From: Tomitella gaofuii
Lineage (GTDB): Bacteria > Actinomycetota > Actinomycetes > Mycobacteriales > Mycobacteriaceae
Reading direction: 5' to 3'
NCBI RefSeq assembly: GCF_014126825.1
Contig: NZ_CP059900.1
Location: forward strand, 744,001 to 808,000
DNA: 64,000 nt
Shown here piece by piece: positions 37,559 to 47,919 of the stretch (position 1 is the stretch's first letter; every line of letters starts with the position of its first letter). The translations under genes were made by a program, and so were the position numbers. The notes beneath the pieces were generated by a model. It saw nothing but the letters and a program-made list of their open reading frames with translations. It was not told the origin of the DNA and searched no databases.

Positions 37559-38664
37559 ACCCCGAGGCGGGGCACGGCGGGCACGAAGAGGGACAGGACG
37601 CCTCCGGCGGGGCCGGGCAGGGTTTTCCGGGAGACGACGTCGACTGGGCGTTCGCAGGCGGCATCGCCGCGCGCCTGGCACCGCCCGGGCCCACGATGAC
37701 CGGCTACACCCGCGACCAGGTGTACGCGGAGCTCGCCCGCGCGTCGGCCTCCGCGGAACCGCACGTGCGGGAGGTCACGGGCCTCGCCGACGGGCTTCCG
37801 GTGCCGCCGGCCCGCGTCGTGGACAGGGCCGGATGGGCGCGGGCCGCGACCGCATCGATGGGGGTGCTCACGGGGGCCGGCGCGGGGGAGGCCGGTGCCG
37901 ACGGCGCCGGTTCCGGACTGGCGGGCAAGGCGGGCGGATTGCAGGCAGGAGCAGTGTTCGCGTTCCTGTCCACCGCGATCCTCGGCCAGTACGACCCGTT
38001 CACCGACGACGGCACGCTGCTGCTGGTGGCGCCGAACGTCGTCGCCGTCGAGCGTGCGCTCAAGGTGCGGCCCGCGGATTTCCGCCTCTGGGTGTGCTTG
38101 CACGAGGTGACGCACCGCGTGCAGTTCTCGTCGTCTCCGTGGCTCACCGCGTACATGCGCGAGTCGGTCGACCTGTTGGCCACGGAAGCCGACGAGCCGC
38201 TCACCGACGTCCTGGGCCGGGTGGCGGAGCAGTTGCGCAAGCGTCGCCGCGGTGAGGAGACGCCGGATGAGAAGGGCATGATCGGGCTGGTCTCCGCGGC
38301 GGCGTCGGAGCCTCAGCGTCAGGCCATCGACCGCATGCTCATGCTCGGCACCCTCCTGGAAGGGCACGCCGACCACGTCATGGACTCGGTCGGGCCCGAG
38401 GTGGTGCCGACGGTGGCCCGCATCCGCGCGGCCTTCGACCACCGCCGCCAGCACAATCCCAGCGTGATCCAGCGGGTCATGCGGGCGCTGCTGGGCGTCG
38501 ACGCCAAGATGGCACAGTACGTGCGCGGCAAAGCCTTCGTCGACGCGGTGGTGGAGCGTGTGGGCATGGAGCTGTTCAACACCGTGTGGACGGGGCCCGA
38601 GACGCTGCCGCTCAAGGACGAGATCGAGGAGCCGCAGCGGTGGATCGCGCGCGTGCTGGGCTGA
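37546..38664 (+). CDS. Zincin-like metallopeptidase (DUF2342, Rv3626c-like)
   Basis: A 372-residue soluble protein with a zinc-binding HEVTH motif (His186, Glu187, His190) in WVCLHEVTHRVQF and a second conserved segment LLEGHADHVMD that may give the third ligand. The family is a coenzyme F420 biosynthesis-associated or zincin-like group in actinobacteria whose substrate is not settled. AGGGGG lies 6 nt before the ATG. It overlaps dacB at its start and tilS at its end, giving a tight dacB-zincin-tilS-hpt unit. Confidence 0.82.
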   Translation: MSGLNPEAGHGGHEEGQDASGGAGQGFPGDDVDWAFAGGIAARLAPPGPTMTGYTRDQVYAELARASASAEPHVREVTGLADGLPVPPARVVDRAGWARAATASMGVLTGAGAGEAGADGAGSGLAGKAGGLQAGAVFAFLSTAILGQYDPFTDDGTLLLVAPNVVAVERALKVRPADFRLWVCLHEVTHRVQFSSSPWLTAYMRESVDLLATEADEPLTDVLGRVAEQLRKRRRGEETPDEKGMIGLVSAAASEPQRQAIDRMLMLGTLLEGHADHVMDSVGPEVVPTVARIRAAFDHRRQHNPSVIQRVMRALLGVDAKMAQYVRGKAFVDAVVERVGMELFNTVWTGPETLPLKDEIEEPQRWIARVLG

Positions 38665-39674
38665 CGGGCGAGCCGGCACTGCTGCAGATCCGCCGGGCGG
38701 TCCGCCGTTGGCTGCCCGCGTACGCGCCGAGCGGCCGGGTGTGCGTCGCGCTCTCCGGCGGAGCCGACTCCCTGGCGCTCGCGGCGGCGGCGGTGCCGGA
38801 GTGCGCCGCGCGCGGCGGGGACATGATCGCGTTGGTCGTCGACCACCGGCTGCAGGAAGGGTCCCGGGCGGTGGCGGAGTGCGCGGCCGGGCAGGCGCGG
38901 ACGCTCGGGTGCGCGGAGGCGCGCGTCGTGGAAGTGGACGTCGCCGGGCGCGGGGGGATGGAGGCCGCGGCGCGTGCGGCGCGGTACGAGGCGCTGGGCG
39001 CGGCGCGCGGAGACCGGCCGGTGCTGCTCGCCCACACTCTCGACGACCAGGCCGAGACGGTGCTGCTGGGCCTGGGCCGCGGCTCCGGGGCGGGTTCGAT
39101 CCGCGGCATGCGCGCCTGGTCGGAGCCGTGGGGGCGTCCCCTGCTGGAGGTACGGCGGGCGGTGACGCGGTCGGCCTGCGCGGAGTCCGGCCTCACGCCG
39201 CACGACGACCCGCACAACAGCGATCCGCGCTTCACCCGCGTGCGCTTGCGCCACGAGGCGCTGCCGCTGCTCGAGGAGGTGCTCGGCGGCGGCGCCGCGG
39301 AGTCCCTGGCCCGCACGGCCGCACAGCTCGGTGAGGACGATGCGGTGCTGAACGGGCTCGCCGACATGCTGCTGGCGCGGGCTGCGGCGGCCGGTGACGG
39401 TGCGGGAGACGGGCTGGACGCGCGGGAACTCGCGTCCGAGGCGGCCGCGGTCCGGCGACGCGCCCTGCGGAGCTGGCTGCGCGCAGAGGGCGTCACCGGA
39501 CTCACCGATGCGCGGCTGCGCCGGATCGACGCGCTCGTCGGCGACTGGCACGGGCAGGGCGGGGTGGCCGTCGGCGGCGGTGGCCCCGGAGTGCGTGTGG
39601 TGGCGATGCGGCAACATGACAGGCTGACGGTGATGCGCGAGGCGGGTGCGCCGGCAGGTGCGGACCCGAGATGA
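38640..39674 (+). CDS. tilS: tRNA(Ile)-lysidine synthase
   Basis: Converts cytidine-34 of the minor tRNA-Ile to lysidine so that it reads AUA. The 344-residue protein carries the PP-loop SGGADS (residues 39-44), the VDHRLQ segment, [20 protein letters not shown], and the [15 protein letters not shown] motif of TilS. GAGGAG lies about 9 nt before GTG 38640, inside the preceding gene. Its stop overlaps the hpt start (ATGA). Confidence 0.93.
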   Translation: MDRARAGLTGEPALLQIRRAVRRWLPAYAPSGRVCVALSGGADSLALAAAAVPECAARGGDMIALVVDHRLQEGSRAVAECAAGQARTLGCAEARVVEVDVAGRGGMEAAARAARYEALGAARGDRPVLLAHTLDDQAETVLLGLGRGSGAGSIRGMRAWSEPWGRPLLEVRRAVTRSACAESGLTPHDDPHNSDPRFTRVRLRHEALPLLEEVLGGGAAESLARTAAQLGEDDAVLNGLADMLLARAAAAGDGAGDGLDARELASEAAAVRRRALRSWLRAEGVTGLTDARLRRIDALVGDWHGQGGVAVGGGGPGVRVVAMRQHDRLTVMREAGAPAGADPR

Positions 39675-40321
39675 AGTGGAGTGGAATCGTGTCCGACGGT
39701 GACGGCAACAACGGCCCGGTGAGCGGGATCGACGGCGGAGCGCAGGGTGCAGGCGGGTTGTACAGCGGCGACATCGCCTCGGTGCTCATCACCGAGCAGC
39801 AGATCCGCGACAAGACTGCCGAGCTCGCCGCCGCGGTCGCGGCGCGCTACCCGGAGGCGGGCGGCGGCGACCCGGACCGCGATCTGCTCCTCATCGGCGT
39901 GCTCAAGGGCGCGATGATGTTCCTCACCGACTTCGCCCGGAGCATCCAGGTGCCCACCCAGATGGAGTTCATGGCGGTGAGCTCCTACGGTTCGGCCACG
40001 TCGTCGTCCGGGGTCGTGCGCATCCTCAAGGACCTCGACCGCGACATCGCCGGACGCGACGTGCTCATCGTCGAAGACATCATCGACTCGGGCCTCACGC
40101 TGTCGTGGCTCCAGCGCAACCTCGCCACCCGGAACCCCCGGTCGCTGGAGGTGTGCGCGCTGCTGCGCAAGCCCGACGCGGTTCGCTCCGACTTGGAAGT
40201 GCGCGACGTGGGCTTCGACATCCCCGACGAGTTCGTGGTGGGCTACGGGCTCGACTACGCGGAGCGCTACCGCGATCTGCCGTACATCGGGTTGCTCGAA
40301 CCGCGGGTGTACGCGGGCTGA
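39671..40321 (+). CDS. hpt: Hypoxanthine phosphoribosyltransferase
   Basis: Purine salvage: joins hypoxanthine or guanine to PRPP. The 216-residue protein has the PRPP-binding loop [30 protein letters not shown], and a C-terminal [13 protein letters not shown] typical of the family. Start choice is uncertain: ATG 39671 overlaps tilS by 4 bp and suggests coupling, while GTG 39689 would remove six residues. The first 35 residues are a Gly-rich extension. Confidence 0.93.
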   Translation: MKWSGIVSDGDGNNGPVSGIDGGAQGAGGLYSGDIASVLITEQQIRDKTAELAAAVAARYPEAGGGDPDRDLLLIGVLKGAMMFLTDFARSIQVPTQMEFMAVSSYGSATSSSGVVRILKDLDRDIAGRDVLIVEDIIDSGLTLSWLQRNLATRNPRSLEVCALLRKPDAVRSDLEVRDVGFDIPDEFVVGYGLDYAERYRDLPYIGLLEPRVYAG

Positions 40322-40359
40322 GTGCCGGCCGCGGGGCGGCCGCTCTGCGTGCCGGGGGC

Positions 40360-40438
40360 GGTTCGTCACCTCGCCGCGAGCGGAACTTACCGTCGCGAGC
40401 GGTTCGTCACCTCGCCGCGGGAACTTACCGTCGCGAGC
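40360..40438 (+). repeat. Two-copy tandem repeat, 41 and 38 bp
   Basis: Unit 1 (40360-40400) and unit 2 (40401-40438) are identical except that unit 2 lacks AGC after the central CGCCGCG. Each contains GGTTCGTCACCTCGC and GGAACTTACCGTCGCGAGC. The sequence is partly palindromic (CGCGAG/CTCGCG), as in intergenic REP-like elements. Confidence 0.85.
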
Positions 40439-40684
40439 CGGTCCCCTTGTCGCGGCCTGTTCCCGGGGGTGTTTCCGGATGACCGGCCCGCGCACTGGGG
40501 AATGGCTCGCGCACAAGCGGGTGACTGGCACGCGGGTGGTGGTTCGGCTCGCGCGCCGCCGGTGGACACGCCCGCAGTTTGGCGACCCGCGCGCGCATCG
40601 CCGGCCCGCTCGCGAGACCCGACCCGTCCCCCGGAACCCCGGGCCTGCCGTCGCCGTCCGCGCGCCCGATGCCCGCCGAGCCGA

Positions 40685-40690
40685 TAGCCT
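40685..40690 (+). promoter_or_regulatory. -10 box TAGCCT for the amidase gene
   Basis: TAGCCT is followed by 7 nt and then ATG 40698, consistent with leaderless translation. This is the reason for choosing that start. Confidence 0.6.
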
Positions 40691-40697
40691 CCAGAGT

Positions 40698-42134
40698 ATG
40701 AGCGGTGACGGTACGAGCCCACACAGCCCGAGCCCACACAGCCCGGACGCCGCGCGCGACCCCGTGGGAGCCGTCGACCCGGGCGAGACGGCGGTGGAGA
40801 TCGCGGAGCGCGTGCGTTCCGGCCGGTGCTCCGCGGATGCCGCGGTGGTCCGGGCGCTGCGCCGCATCGAGGCGCGCGACCATGAGCTGGGCGCCTTTCG
40901 TCGGGTGCGCGCGGACGAGGCCCTCCGGGAGGCGCGCGGCCTGGCGGATCATGCCGATCTGGCGCGGCTCCCGCTCGCGGGCGTCCCCGTCGCAGTCAAG
41001 GATGTACTGGAGGTGACCGGCGAGTCGGTGCGCATCGGGTCGGCGGCCACGTCGGTGGAACCGGTGCCGGCCGATCACGAGCTCGTCGCCCGGCTGCGCG
41101 CCGCCGGCGCCGTGATCGTGGGCCTGACCGCGGTGCCGGAGCTGTGCATCTTCCCCACCACGGACTCGTCGTTCGGGATCACCCGCAATCCGTGGGACCG
41201 TTCGCGCACGCCGGGGGGTTCGTCCGGCGGCTCCGGTGCCGCGGTGAGCGCGGGCATGGTGCCGGTGGCGCACGGCACGGACGGCTTGGGCTCGATCCGC
41301 ATCCCGTCGGCGGACTGCGGGCTGTTCGGCATCAAACCGGGCCGCCATCTGCTGCCCGGCGGTGACGGCGCGGACTCCTGGTACGGCATGTCGGAGTCGG
41401 GTCCGATGGCCACGACGGTCGCCGATGCCGCACTCATGCTCTCGGTGCTCGCCGGGGATCCGGGGCTTGCACGTCCGGCGCCCGCGGCAGGTCTGCGGAT
41501 CGGCGTCTCGGCGGGCACGCCGAGCCCGGTGACGCGCCTGGATCCCTCTCTGGCGGCCGCCCTGGAACAGGTTGCGGACACGCTGCTGCGCGCCGGGCAC
41601 CAGGTGGCACGGGCGCGGGTGCCCTACCCGCGCAACCCGCTGGGGCTGCTCGCCCGCTGGACGCGTGGACCCGCCGGTCAGGCCCGCACGCTGGACCGGC
41701 GCATGCTGGCGCCGCGGACCCGCACGCATACGGCGATCGGCGACGCGGTCGAACGGTGGGGGCTGGCCAAGGACACGTATGCGCAGCGCATCGAGCGGGA
41801 CATGCGCGCGCTGTTCGCGGACTTCGACATCGTCGCCACACCGACCCTTCTGCGCACGGCGCCGGCCGCCGCCAGGTGGTCGGACAGGCGGTGGCTGCCC
41901 AACGCGGTGTCGAGCATCCGGTACGCCTCGTATCCGGGGATCTGGAACGTGCTCGGGTGGCCGGCCGCCAGCGTGCCGGCGGGGCTGCACCCGGGGGACG
42001 GGATGCCGATCGGCGTGCAGCTCGCCGGCCCGCCCGGAAGCGAGGCGACGATCCTGGCGCTCGCGGCCGAGATCGAGTCGCTGCGGCCGTGGCCGCGCAC
42101 CGCCCCGGACTACACCGGAGTCGTGCGCCACTGA
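40698..42134 (+). CDS. Amidase signature family protein
   Basis: Hydrolyses carboxylic amides by a Ser-cisSer-Lys triad. The 478-residue protein has the lysine in VPVAVKDVLEV, the cis-serine in TPGGSSGGSGAAV and the nucleophile region HGTDGLGSIRIPSADCGLFGIKPG. Leu replaces the middle Gly of the usual DGGGSIR, a small oddity. The Pro/Ser N-terminus is disordered. A physiological substrate cannot be read. It is not a GatA subunit by context because no gatC/gatB is nearby. The start follows a predicted leaderless promoter. Confidence 0.85.
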   Translation: MSGDGTSPHSPSPHSPDAARDPVGAVDPGETAVEIAERVRSGRCSADAAVVRALRRIEARDHELGAFRRVRADEALREARGLADHADLARLPLAGVPVAVKDVLEVTGESVRIGSAATSVEPVPADHELVARLRAAGAVIVGLTAVPELCIFPTTDSSFGITRNPWDRSRTPGGSSGGSGAAVSAGMVPVAHGTDGLGSIRIPSADCGLFGIKPGRHLLPGGDGADSWYGMSESGPMATTVADAALMLSVLAGDPGLARPAPAAGLRIGVSAGTPSPVTRLDPSLAAALEQVADTLLRAGHQVARARVPYPRNPLGLLARWTRGPAGQARTLDRRMLAPRTRTHTAIGDAVERWGLAKDTYAQRIERDMRALFADFDIVATPTLLRTAPAAARWSDRRWLPNAVSSIRYASYPGIWNVLGWPAASVPAGLHPGDGMPIGVQLAGPPGSEATILALAAEIESLRPWPRTAPDYTGVVRH

Positions 42135-42370
42135 TCCTGCGCGCCGGGAACCGCGGGGGCGGCGCGTACGTTGTCATTGCAATGGGATGGCGCCGGCGGC
42201 CGGAGGGCTGTGGGACGTCGGTGCACGTCCGGGTACCCTGGAGGATCCGGTGACCTGGACGATCCCGCATACCGGAGTTCAGGTGAACGGGCGCGCCGCG
42301 GCCGCGCAGCCGGATATGCCATCGAGATGAACCGTGACCGGAAGGATTTGGCCACCGCGGCCGACGCTGT
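42135..42370 (+). other. Leader region of ftsH with a coupled short ORF
   Basis: ATG 42327 opens a 15-codon frame ([15 protein letters not shown]) whose TGA at 42372-42374 overlaps the ftsH ATG by two bases. The ftsH start has no good Shine-Dalgarno of its own within 15 nt; GGAAGG lies about 24 nt before it, inside this short frame. Translational coupling is possible. Confidence 0.35.
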
Positions 42371-44737
42371 ATGAACCGTAAGACGGTGTTCCGGAACCTG
42401 GCGATCGTGGCCGGGATCGTGCTGGCGATCTGGGCGGTGATTCAATTCACCGGGGGGTCGAGCGAGTACAAGCAGGTCGACACTTCCGTGGCTGTCGCCC
42501 AGCTGGAGGGCGGCAATGTCGAGTCGGCGAACATGCTCGACAAAGAGCAGCAGCTGCAGCTGACGCTGAAGAATCCGGCGGACGGCACCGACGGCAAGAC
42601 GAAGATCGTCGCCGAGTATCCGGCCGGCGCCGCGGAGGCGCTGTTCGACCAGGTGCAGAACTCGGGCGCCACCAAGTACGACACCACGGTCTCGCAGGAG
42701 AGCTGGTTCACCTCACTGCTGGTGTTCATGCTGCCCATGCTGCTGATCCTGGGTCTGTTCCTGTTCCTGATGAACCGGATGCAGGGCGGCGGCCGCGGCG
42801 GGATGATGGGCTTCGGCAAGTCCAAGGCCAAGCAGTTGACCAAGGACATGCCCAAGACCACGTTCGACGATGTCGCCGGGGCCGACGAGGCGGTCGAGGA
42901 ACTCTACGAGATCAAGGATTTCCTGCAGAGCCCCGCGCGCTACCAGGCGCTGGGCGCGAAGATCCCCAAGGGCGTGCTGCTCTACGGCCCGCCCGGCACG
43001 GGCAAGACGCTGCTGGCGCGCGCGGTCGCGGGCGAGGCGGGGGTGCCGTTCTTCTCGATCTCCGGCTCGGACTTTGTCGAGATGTTCGTCGGAGTCGGCG
43101 CGTCGCGGGTACGCGACCTGTTCGAGCAGGCCAAGCAGAACAATCCGTGCATCATCTTCGTCGACGAGATCGACGCCGTGGGCCGCCAGCGCGGCGCAGG
43201 TCTCGGCGGCGGGCACGACGAGCGCGAGCAGACGCTCAACCAATTGCTCGTGGAGATGGACGGCTTCGGCCCGACGAGCAACATCATCCTGATCGCCGCG
43301 ACCAACCGGCCGGACATCCTGGACCCCGCGCTGCTGCGTCCCGGGCGCTTCGACCGGCAGATCCCCGTCAGCCCTCCGGACATGGCGGGCCGGCGGGCGG
43401 TGCTCAAGGTCCACTCGGAGGGGATGCCCATCGCCCCGGATGCCGACCTGGACGGCCTGGCCAAGCGCACCGTGGGCATGTCCGGCGCGGACCTGGCGAA
43501 CGTGATCAACGAGGCGGCGCTGCTCACCGCGCGTGAGCACGGCACCGTCATCACGGGCGCATCGCTCGAGGAGTCCGTGGACCGCGTGATCGGCGGGCCG
43601 CGGCGCAAGAGCCGCATCATCAGCGAGCAGGAGAAGAAGATCACCGCGTACCACGAGGGCGGGCATGCGCTCGCGGCGTGGGCGATGCCGGACATCGAAC
43701 CGGTGTACAAGGTGACGATCCTCGCGCGCGGGCGCACCGGCGGCCACGCGCTCACCGTGCCCGAGGACGACAAGGGCTTGATGACCCGCTCGGAGATGAT
43801 CGCCCGCCTGGTGATGGCGATGGGCGGCCGTGCCGCGGAGGAGCTCGTGTTCCACGAGCCCACCACGGGCGCGTCGTCGGACATCGAGATGGCCACCAAG
43901 ATCGCGCGCGCGATGGTGACCGAGTACGGCATGAGCGCGAAGCTGGGCGCCGTCAAGTACGGGCAGGAACAGGGCGATCCGTTCCTGGGCAGGTCGATGG
44001 GCCAGCAGCCGGACTATTCGCTCGAGGTGGCGCACGAGATCGACGAGGAGGTGCGCCGGCTGATCGAGGCCGCGCACACCGAGGCCTGGTCGATCCTCGA
44101 CCAGTACCGGGACGTGCTCGACACCGTCGCCGGCGAGCTGCTCGAGAACGAGACGCTGCACCGCAAGGAGCTCGAGCGGGTGTTCTCCGCGGTGGAGAAG
44201 CGCCCGCGGATCACGACGTTCAACGAGTTCGGCCAGCGGGTCCCGTCGGAGAAGCCTCCGATCAAGACGCCGGGCGAGCTGGCGATCGAGCGGGGCGAGC
44301 CGTGGCCGCCCCCGGCTCCCGTGCCGGCGTTCAAGCGTGACCGGGAAGCCGCTGTGGGCGGCGGCCCCGCCGGCCCTTCCGAGACACGGGACCAGCCGGC
44401 GGGACACCGTCGGTCAGTGCCGCAGCAGCCGGCGCCGGGCCGCCCCGGGCACTACGCGCAGCAGCCGGAGCCCTCGGCAAACGGCAGCGACTACGGCGCA
44501 CCGGCCGGGTGGCATGCCCCCGGGTGGCCGCCGGGTGGCCGCCGCCACGGCGGCTTCCGGGATCCCGCGGAGCACGACGGTCCGTCCGCGCGGCCGAACG
44601 GGCCGGGGGTCGGCAGGCATCCCGGCGAAGATCGTTACTCTGACCAGGAGGGTGCCGACGGTGAGCGGCATGGCGGCCGAGGTGAGAGCGACGATCGCGG
44701 CGGTCGCCACGACTACCCTTCCGACGGCGCGCAGTAG
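42371..44737 (+). CDS. ftsH: ATP-dependent membrane zinc metalloprotease FtsH
   Basis: Degrades misassembled membrane proteins and regulatory substrates. The 788-residue protein has two membrane helices (about residues 10-27 and 112-133) around an outer domain. The AAA domain carries Walker A GPPGTGKT (from residue 206), Walker B IIFVDEID and the second region of homology [17 protein letters not shown]. The zinc site is HEGGH (His428, Glu429, His432). After about residue 640 comes a 150-residue Pro/Gly/His-rich disordered tail. The order ftsH-folE-folP-folB-folK matches M. tuberculosis. Confidence 0.97.
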   Translation: MNRKTVFRNLAIVAGIVLAIWAVIQFTGGSSEYKQVDTSVAVAQLEGGNVESANMLDKEQQLQLTLKNPADGTDGKTKIVAEYPAGAAEALFDQVQNSGATKYDTTVSQESWFTSLLVFMLPMLLILGLFLFLMNRMQGGGRGGMMGFGKSKAKQLTKDMPKTTFDDVAGADEAVEELYEIKDFLQSPARYQALGAKIPKGVLLYGPPGTGKTLLARAVAGEAGVPFFSISGSDFVEMFVGVGASRVRDLFEQAKQNNPCIIFVDEIDAVGRQRGAGLGGGHDEREQTLNQLLVEMDGFGPTSNIILIAATNRPDILDPALLRPGRFDRQIPVSPPDMAGRRAVLKVHSEGMPIAPDADLDGLAKRTVGMSGADLANVINEAALLTAREHGTVITGASLEESVDRVIGGPRRKSRIISEQEKKITAYHEGGHALAAWAMPDIEPVYKVTILARGRTGGHALTVPEDDKGLMTRSEMIARLVMAMGGRAAEELVFHEPTTGASSDIEMATKIARAMVTEYGMSAKLGAVKYGQEQGDPFLGRSMGQQPDYSLEVAHEIDEEVRRLIEAAHTEAWSILDQYRDVLDTVAGELLENETLHRKELERVFSAVEKRPRITTFNEFGQRVPSEKPPIKTPGELAIERGEPWPPPAPVPAFKRDREAAVGGGPAGPSETRDQPAGHRRSVPQQPAPGRPGHYAQQPEPSANGSDYGAPAGWHAPGWPPGGRRHGGFRDPAEHDGPSARPNGPGVGRHPGEDRYSDQEGADGERHGGRGESDDRGGRHDYPSDGAQ

Positions 44738-44797
44738 GGCCACCGGGTGTCCGGCGGGCCGGCCGGCGCCTTCCGCGACTACCGGAGGAACGAACGA

Positions 44798-45469
44798 GTG
44801 CGGACTGACAGTGTTTCGGGCAGCAACGGGCTTGCCGACGGCGCCCCGGGCCGCGAGGGTGCGGCCGGGGGCGACGGTGCCGGGAAGTTCGGTGCCGTCC
44901 GGCCGTTCGATGCAGCGCGAGCGGAAGCGGCCGTGCGGGAGTTGCTGCTGGCGGTGGGGGAGGATCCCGACCGTGAGGGGCTGCGCGAGACCCCCGCCCG
45001 CGTGGCGCGGGCGTACCGCGAGGTGTTCGACGGCCTTTTCAGTGAGCCGGATTCGGTGCTGGACACCGTGTTCGACGAGGGGCACCAGGAGATGATCCTG
45101 GTGCGCGACATTCCTGTGTACTCCACATGCGAGCATCACCTGGTGCCGTTCCACGGGGTGGCCCACGTGGGGTACATCCCCGGCGCGTCCGGCAAGGTCA
45201 CGGGGTTGTCCAAGCTGGCGCGCGTGGTCGATCTGTACGCAAAGCGCCCGCAGGTGCAGGAGCGGCTCACCAGTGACATCGCCGACGCTCTGGTGCGCAA
45301 ACTGCAGCCGCGTGCCGCCATCGTCGTCATCGAGGCCGAGCACCTGTGCATGTCGATGCGCGGCATCCGCAAGCCGGGCGCCACCACGACTACCTCCGCG
45401 GTCCGGGGCCTGTTCAAGACCTCGGCGGTGTCCCGCGGCGAGGTTCTCGACCTGATCCTGCGCAAGTGA
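44798..45469 (+). CDS. folE: GTP cyclohydrolase I
   Basis: First step of folate synthesis, GTP to 7,8-dihydroneopterin triphosphate. The 223-residue protein has the zinc-binding [11 protein letters not shown] motif, [23 protein letters not shown], and the second zinc cysteine in [11 protein letters not shown]. It is close in sequence to M. tuberculosis FolE (Rv3609c) after an extra Gly-rich N-terminus. GGAGG lies 9 nt before GTG 44798, so this start is preferred over GTG 44747. The stop overlaps folP (GTGA). Confidence 0.95.
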   Translation: MRTDSVSGSNGLADGAPGREGAAGGDGAGKFGAVRPFDAARAEAAVRELLLAVGEDPDREGLRETPARVARAYREVFDGLFSEPDSVLDTVFDEGHQEMILVRDIPVYSTCEHHLVPFHGVAHVGYIPGASGKVTGLSKLARVVDLYAKRPQVQERLTSDIADALVRKLQPRAAIVVIEAEHLCMSMRGIRKPGATTTTSAVRGLFKTSAVSRGEVLDLILRK

Positions 45470-46428
45470 CCGCCGCAGTGGGCAACCGGGACGGGACGGC
45501 CGGCCGCGCGCGCCGCAAAGAGGATCCGGGACGCCGGGCGTCGCGCGAGGACGCGCCGCGCCCCGGCCTGCCGCGCCCCGGCCGCTGCGCCGTCATGGGC
45601 ATCCTCAACGTCACCGCCGATTCGTTCTCGGACGGCGGGCGGTACCTCGAACGCGACCTCGCCGTCGAGCACGGCGCGCAGCTGGCGGCCGCCGGCGCGG
45701 ACATCGTCGACGTCGGTGGCGAGTCGACCCGCCCCGGAGCCCATCGCGTCTCCGCGGAGGTGGAGCGCTCCCGGGTCGTGCCCGTGATCCGCGGGCTGGT
45801 GCGCTGCGGGATCAGCGTGAGCATCGACACTATGCGCGCGTCGGTGGCGGAGGCCGCCGTGGCGGCGGGGGCGTCCGTGATCAACGACGTCTCCGGCGGC
45901 CGGGCCGACGCCGACATGGCCCGCGTGGCGGCGGAGGCCGGTGTGCCCTGGATCCTCATGCACTGGCGGGCCGCCGGGGCGTCCGGCGAGTACGTCAACG
46001 CCTCGGGCGTCACCGATTACGGCGATCGGGGGGTGGTCCGCACCGTGATCGACGAGCTGCTCCGGCAGGTGGACGTGGGCGTGGCGGCGGGGGTCGCGCC
46101 GGAGAACATCGTGCTGGACCCGGGGCTGGGCTTCGCGAAGACGGGTGCGGACAACTGGAAGTTGCTCGCGCAGCTTCCGCTGCTGGTCGCGGAGGGCTTT
46201 CCCGTGCTCGTCGGCGCCTCGCGAAAGAGGTTCCTGGGTTCGCTGCTGCCGGAGGAGTCGGGCGGGCCCCGTCCCCCCGCCGGCCGCGACGGCGCGACCG
46301 CGGCGGTGAGCCTGCTCGCAGCCCAGGCGGGTGCCTGGGGGGTCCGGGTGCACGATGCCCGCGGGTCCCGTGATGCGCTGGCAGTGCTCGACGCCTGGCC
46401 CGGTGGCGGCGGGCGGGTGCCGCGGTGA
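45466..46428 (+). CDS. folP: Dihydropteroate synthase
   Basis: Joins p-aminobenzoate to dihydropterin pyrophosphate; the target of sulfonamides. The 320-residue TIM-barrel protein has [44 protein letters not shown] and GASRKRF in the expected order. It carries about 40 extra Arg-rich residues at the N-terminus compared with M. tuberculosis FolP1; GTG 45466 is favoured by its 4-bp overlap with folE. folB follows with another 4-bp overlap. Confidence 0.95.
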   Translation: MTAAVGNRDGTAGRARRKEDPGRRASREDAPRPGLPRPGRCAVMGILNVTADSFSDGGRYLERDLAVEHGAQLAAAGADIVDVGGESTRPGAHRVSAEVERSRVVPVIRGLVRCGISVSIDTMRASVAEAAVAAGASVINDVSGGRADADMARVAAEAGVPWILMHWRAAGASGEYVNASGVTDYGDRGVVRTVIDELLRQVDVGVAAGVAPENIVLDPGLGFAKTGADNWKLLAQLPLLVAEGFPVLVGASRKRFLGSLLPEESGGPRPPAGRDGATAAVSLLAAQAGAWGVRVHDARGSRDALAVLDAWPGGGGRVPR

Positions 46429-46823
46429 ACGCGCGGTCGCAGTGGCCGCCCGCCGGCGACAAGGTGACGCTGACCGGGCTCACGATCCGCGGCCGTCACG
46501 GCGTGTTCGAGCACGAGAAGCGCGACGGCCAGGACTTCGTCGTCGATGTGACGGTGTGGTTCGACCAGCGCCCGGCCGCGGTGTCCGACGACCTGGCCGA
46601 CACGGTCGACTACGGTGCGCTGGCGCAGTGCGCCGCGGACATCGTCGCCGGCCCGCCCCTCGACCTCATCGAGGCGGTGGCGGCGCGGATCGCGGATGCG
46701 GTGGCCGCGTGGCCGCGCATCGACGCGGTGGAGGTCACAGTGCACAAGCCGTCCGCGCCCATACCCCTGCAGTTCGTCGACGTCGCGGTGACCGCCCGGC
46801 GCGGTGGCGGGGCGCAGCGATGA
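46425..46823 (+). CDS. folB: Dihydroneopterin aldolase
   Basis: Cleaves dihydroneopterin to 6-hydroxymethyl-dihydropterin and glycolaldehyde. The 132-residue protein has [25 protein letters not shown], with the catalytic Glu and Tyr/His region, then DTVDYGAL and the Lys of [12 protein letters not shown]. Starts and stops overlap folP and folK by 4 bp each, so the four folate genes are translated as one coupled unit. Confidence 0.94.
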   Translation: MNARSQWPPAGDKVTLTGLTIRGRHGVFEHEKRDGQDFVVDVTVWFDQRPAAVSDDLADTVDYGALAQCAADIVAGPPLDLIEAVAARIADAVAAWPRIDAVEVTVHKPSAPIPLQFVDVAVTARRGGGAQR

Positions 46824-47329
46824 GCCGTGTGGTGCTGTCGGCCGGATCCAATGTGGGCGATAGGCTCGCGCACTTGCAGTCGGTGGCCGACGAGCTGGGA
46901 GACCGGCTCATCGGCGCGTCGCACGTGTACGTGACGGCGCCGTGGGGCGGCGTCGAGCAGGACGACTTCTACAACGTCACCCTCATCGCCGACGACCCGG
47001 GCCGTGACCCGTGGGACTGGCTGCGCCTGTGCCACCTGCTGGAGTGGCGGGCGGACAGGGTGCGTGACGTGCGCTGGGGCCCGCGCAGTCTCGACGTCGA
47101 TGTCATCGCGTGCTACGACCCCGCCGAGGTCGTCTCGCAGCACCCCGACTTGCTGCTGCCGCATCCGCGCGCCCGCGCCCGCGCCTTCGTACTGGTGCCG
47201 TGGATGCAGATCGAGCCGGAGGCGATACTGGGGGGAATCGTGGTGCGCGACCTTGCGGCCGCGCTGGACCCAGCGGAGATCGCCGGCGTGCGCCGCACCG
47301 ACTTCACGCTGACGCGGTCGGCGCGGTGA
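46820..47329 (+). CDS. folK: 2-amino-4-hydroxy-6-hydroxymethyldihydropteridine pyrophosphokinase
   Basis: Transfers pyrophosphate from ATP to the pterin. The 169-residue protein starts [19 protein letters not shown] and contains the signature [12 protein letters not shown] ([13 protein letters not shown]) with the metal-binding aspartates, followed by [18 protein letters not shown]. The [14 protein letters not shown] segment binds the pterin. ATG 46820 overlaps the folB stop. Confidence 0.95.
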   Translation: MSRVVLSAGSNVGDRLAHLQSVADELGDRLIGASHVYVTAPWGGVEQDDFYNVTLIADDPGRDPWDWLRLCHLLEWRADRVRDVRWGPRSLDVDVIACYDPAEVVSQHPDLLLPHPRARARAFVLVPWMQIEPEAILGGIVVRDLAAALDPAEIAGVRRTDFTLTRSAR

Positions 47330-47378
47330 TCGGAGGGCATGCCGGGATGCGGGCGCGTGCGGTGCGCAGTGGGGGGCG

Positions 47379-47867
47379 GTGGCTGAGCTGAAGGCGACAC
47401 GGATCGTCGACCTGGCGCTGGTGGCGCTGCTGTTCCTCGCGGCCGGATGGGCCGTGGCCGCAGCGGCGTACGGGAATCTCCCGTCGGTGCCGACCCTCGT
47501 GGGGCTGCCGCTGGTCGTGCTGGCCGGAGCCGAGGCCGCGGCGGGCCTGTTCATCCGGCACCGCGTCTCCGAGGGCGAGGTGGGCACCGGGCTGCATGAC
47601 CTGAACCCGTTGACGATCGCCCGCGCGGTGGTGCTGGCGAAGGCGTCGGCGATCGCGGGCGCGGTGTTCTCCGGCGGCTGGGCGGGGCTCCTGATCTACC
47701 TGGTGCCGCAGCTGGACAGGCTCGCTGCGGCCCGAAGTGATCTGCCGGGCACCATTTTCGGGCTTGTGGCGGGTTTGGTGCTGGTAGCCGCGGCATTGTG
47801 GCTCGAGCACACGTGCACGGTGCCCCCGGAGTCGCGGGGCGACGGTGGCGACCGCCACGATGAGTGA
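47379..47867 (+). CDS. DUF3180 membrane protein (Rv3605c-like)
   Basis: A 162-residue protein with four predicted membrane helices in a compact arrangement and a short charged C-terminus. It is always near folK in mycolata genomes (Rv3605c), though its function is not known. GTG 47379 follows a GGGGGG purine run. It may still be part of the folate operon. Confidence 0.85.
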   Translation: MAELKATRIVDLALVALLFLAAGWAVAAAAYGNLPSVPTLVGLPLVVLAGAEAAAGLFIRHRVSEGEVGTGLHDLNPLTIARAVVLAKASAIAGAVFSGGWAGLLIYLVPQLDRLAAARSDLPGTIFGLVAGLVLVAAALWLEHTCTVPPESRGDGGDRHDE

Positions 47868-47907
47868 CTTGCCGCCGGGGTTCCCTGAAGGCCGAGGCCG
47901 CTGACGG

Positions 47908-47913
47908 TATGTT
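47908..47913 (+). promoter_or_regulatory. -10 box TATGTT, leaderless start
   Basis: TATGTT is followed by 6 nt and then ATG 47920, which fits a leaderless mRNA. Confidence 0.55.
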
Positions 47914-47919
47914 GTCGGC

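Larger units (their letters stand above)
40322..40697. other. Intergenic region with a tandem repeat
   Basis: No gene is supported here. The region holds two imperfect direct repeats at 40360-40438, described separately, and GC-rich sequence with several GCGAGC/GCTCGC palindromes. The amidase -10 box lies at its right end. Confidence 0.6.
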
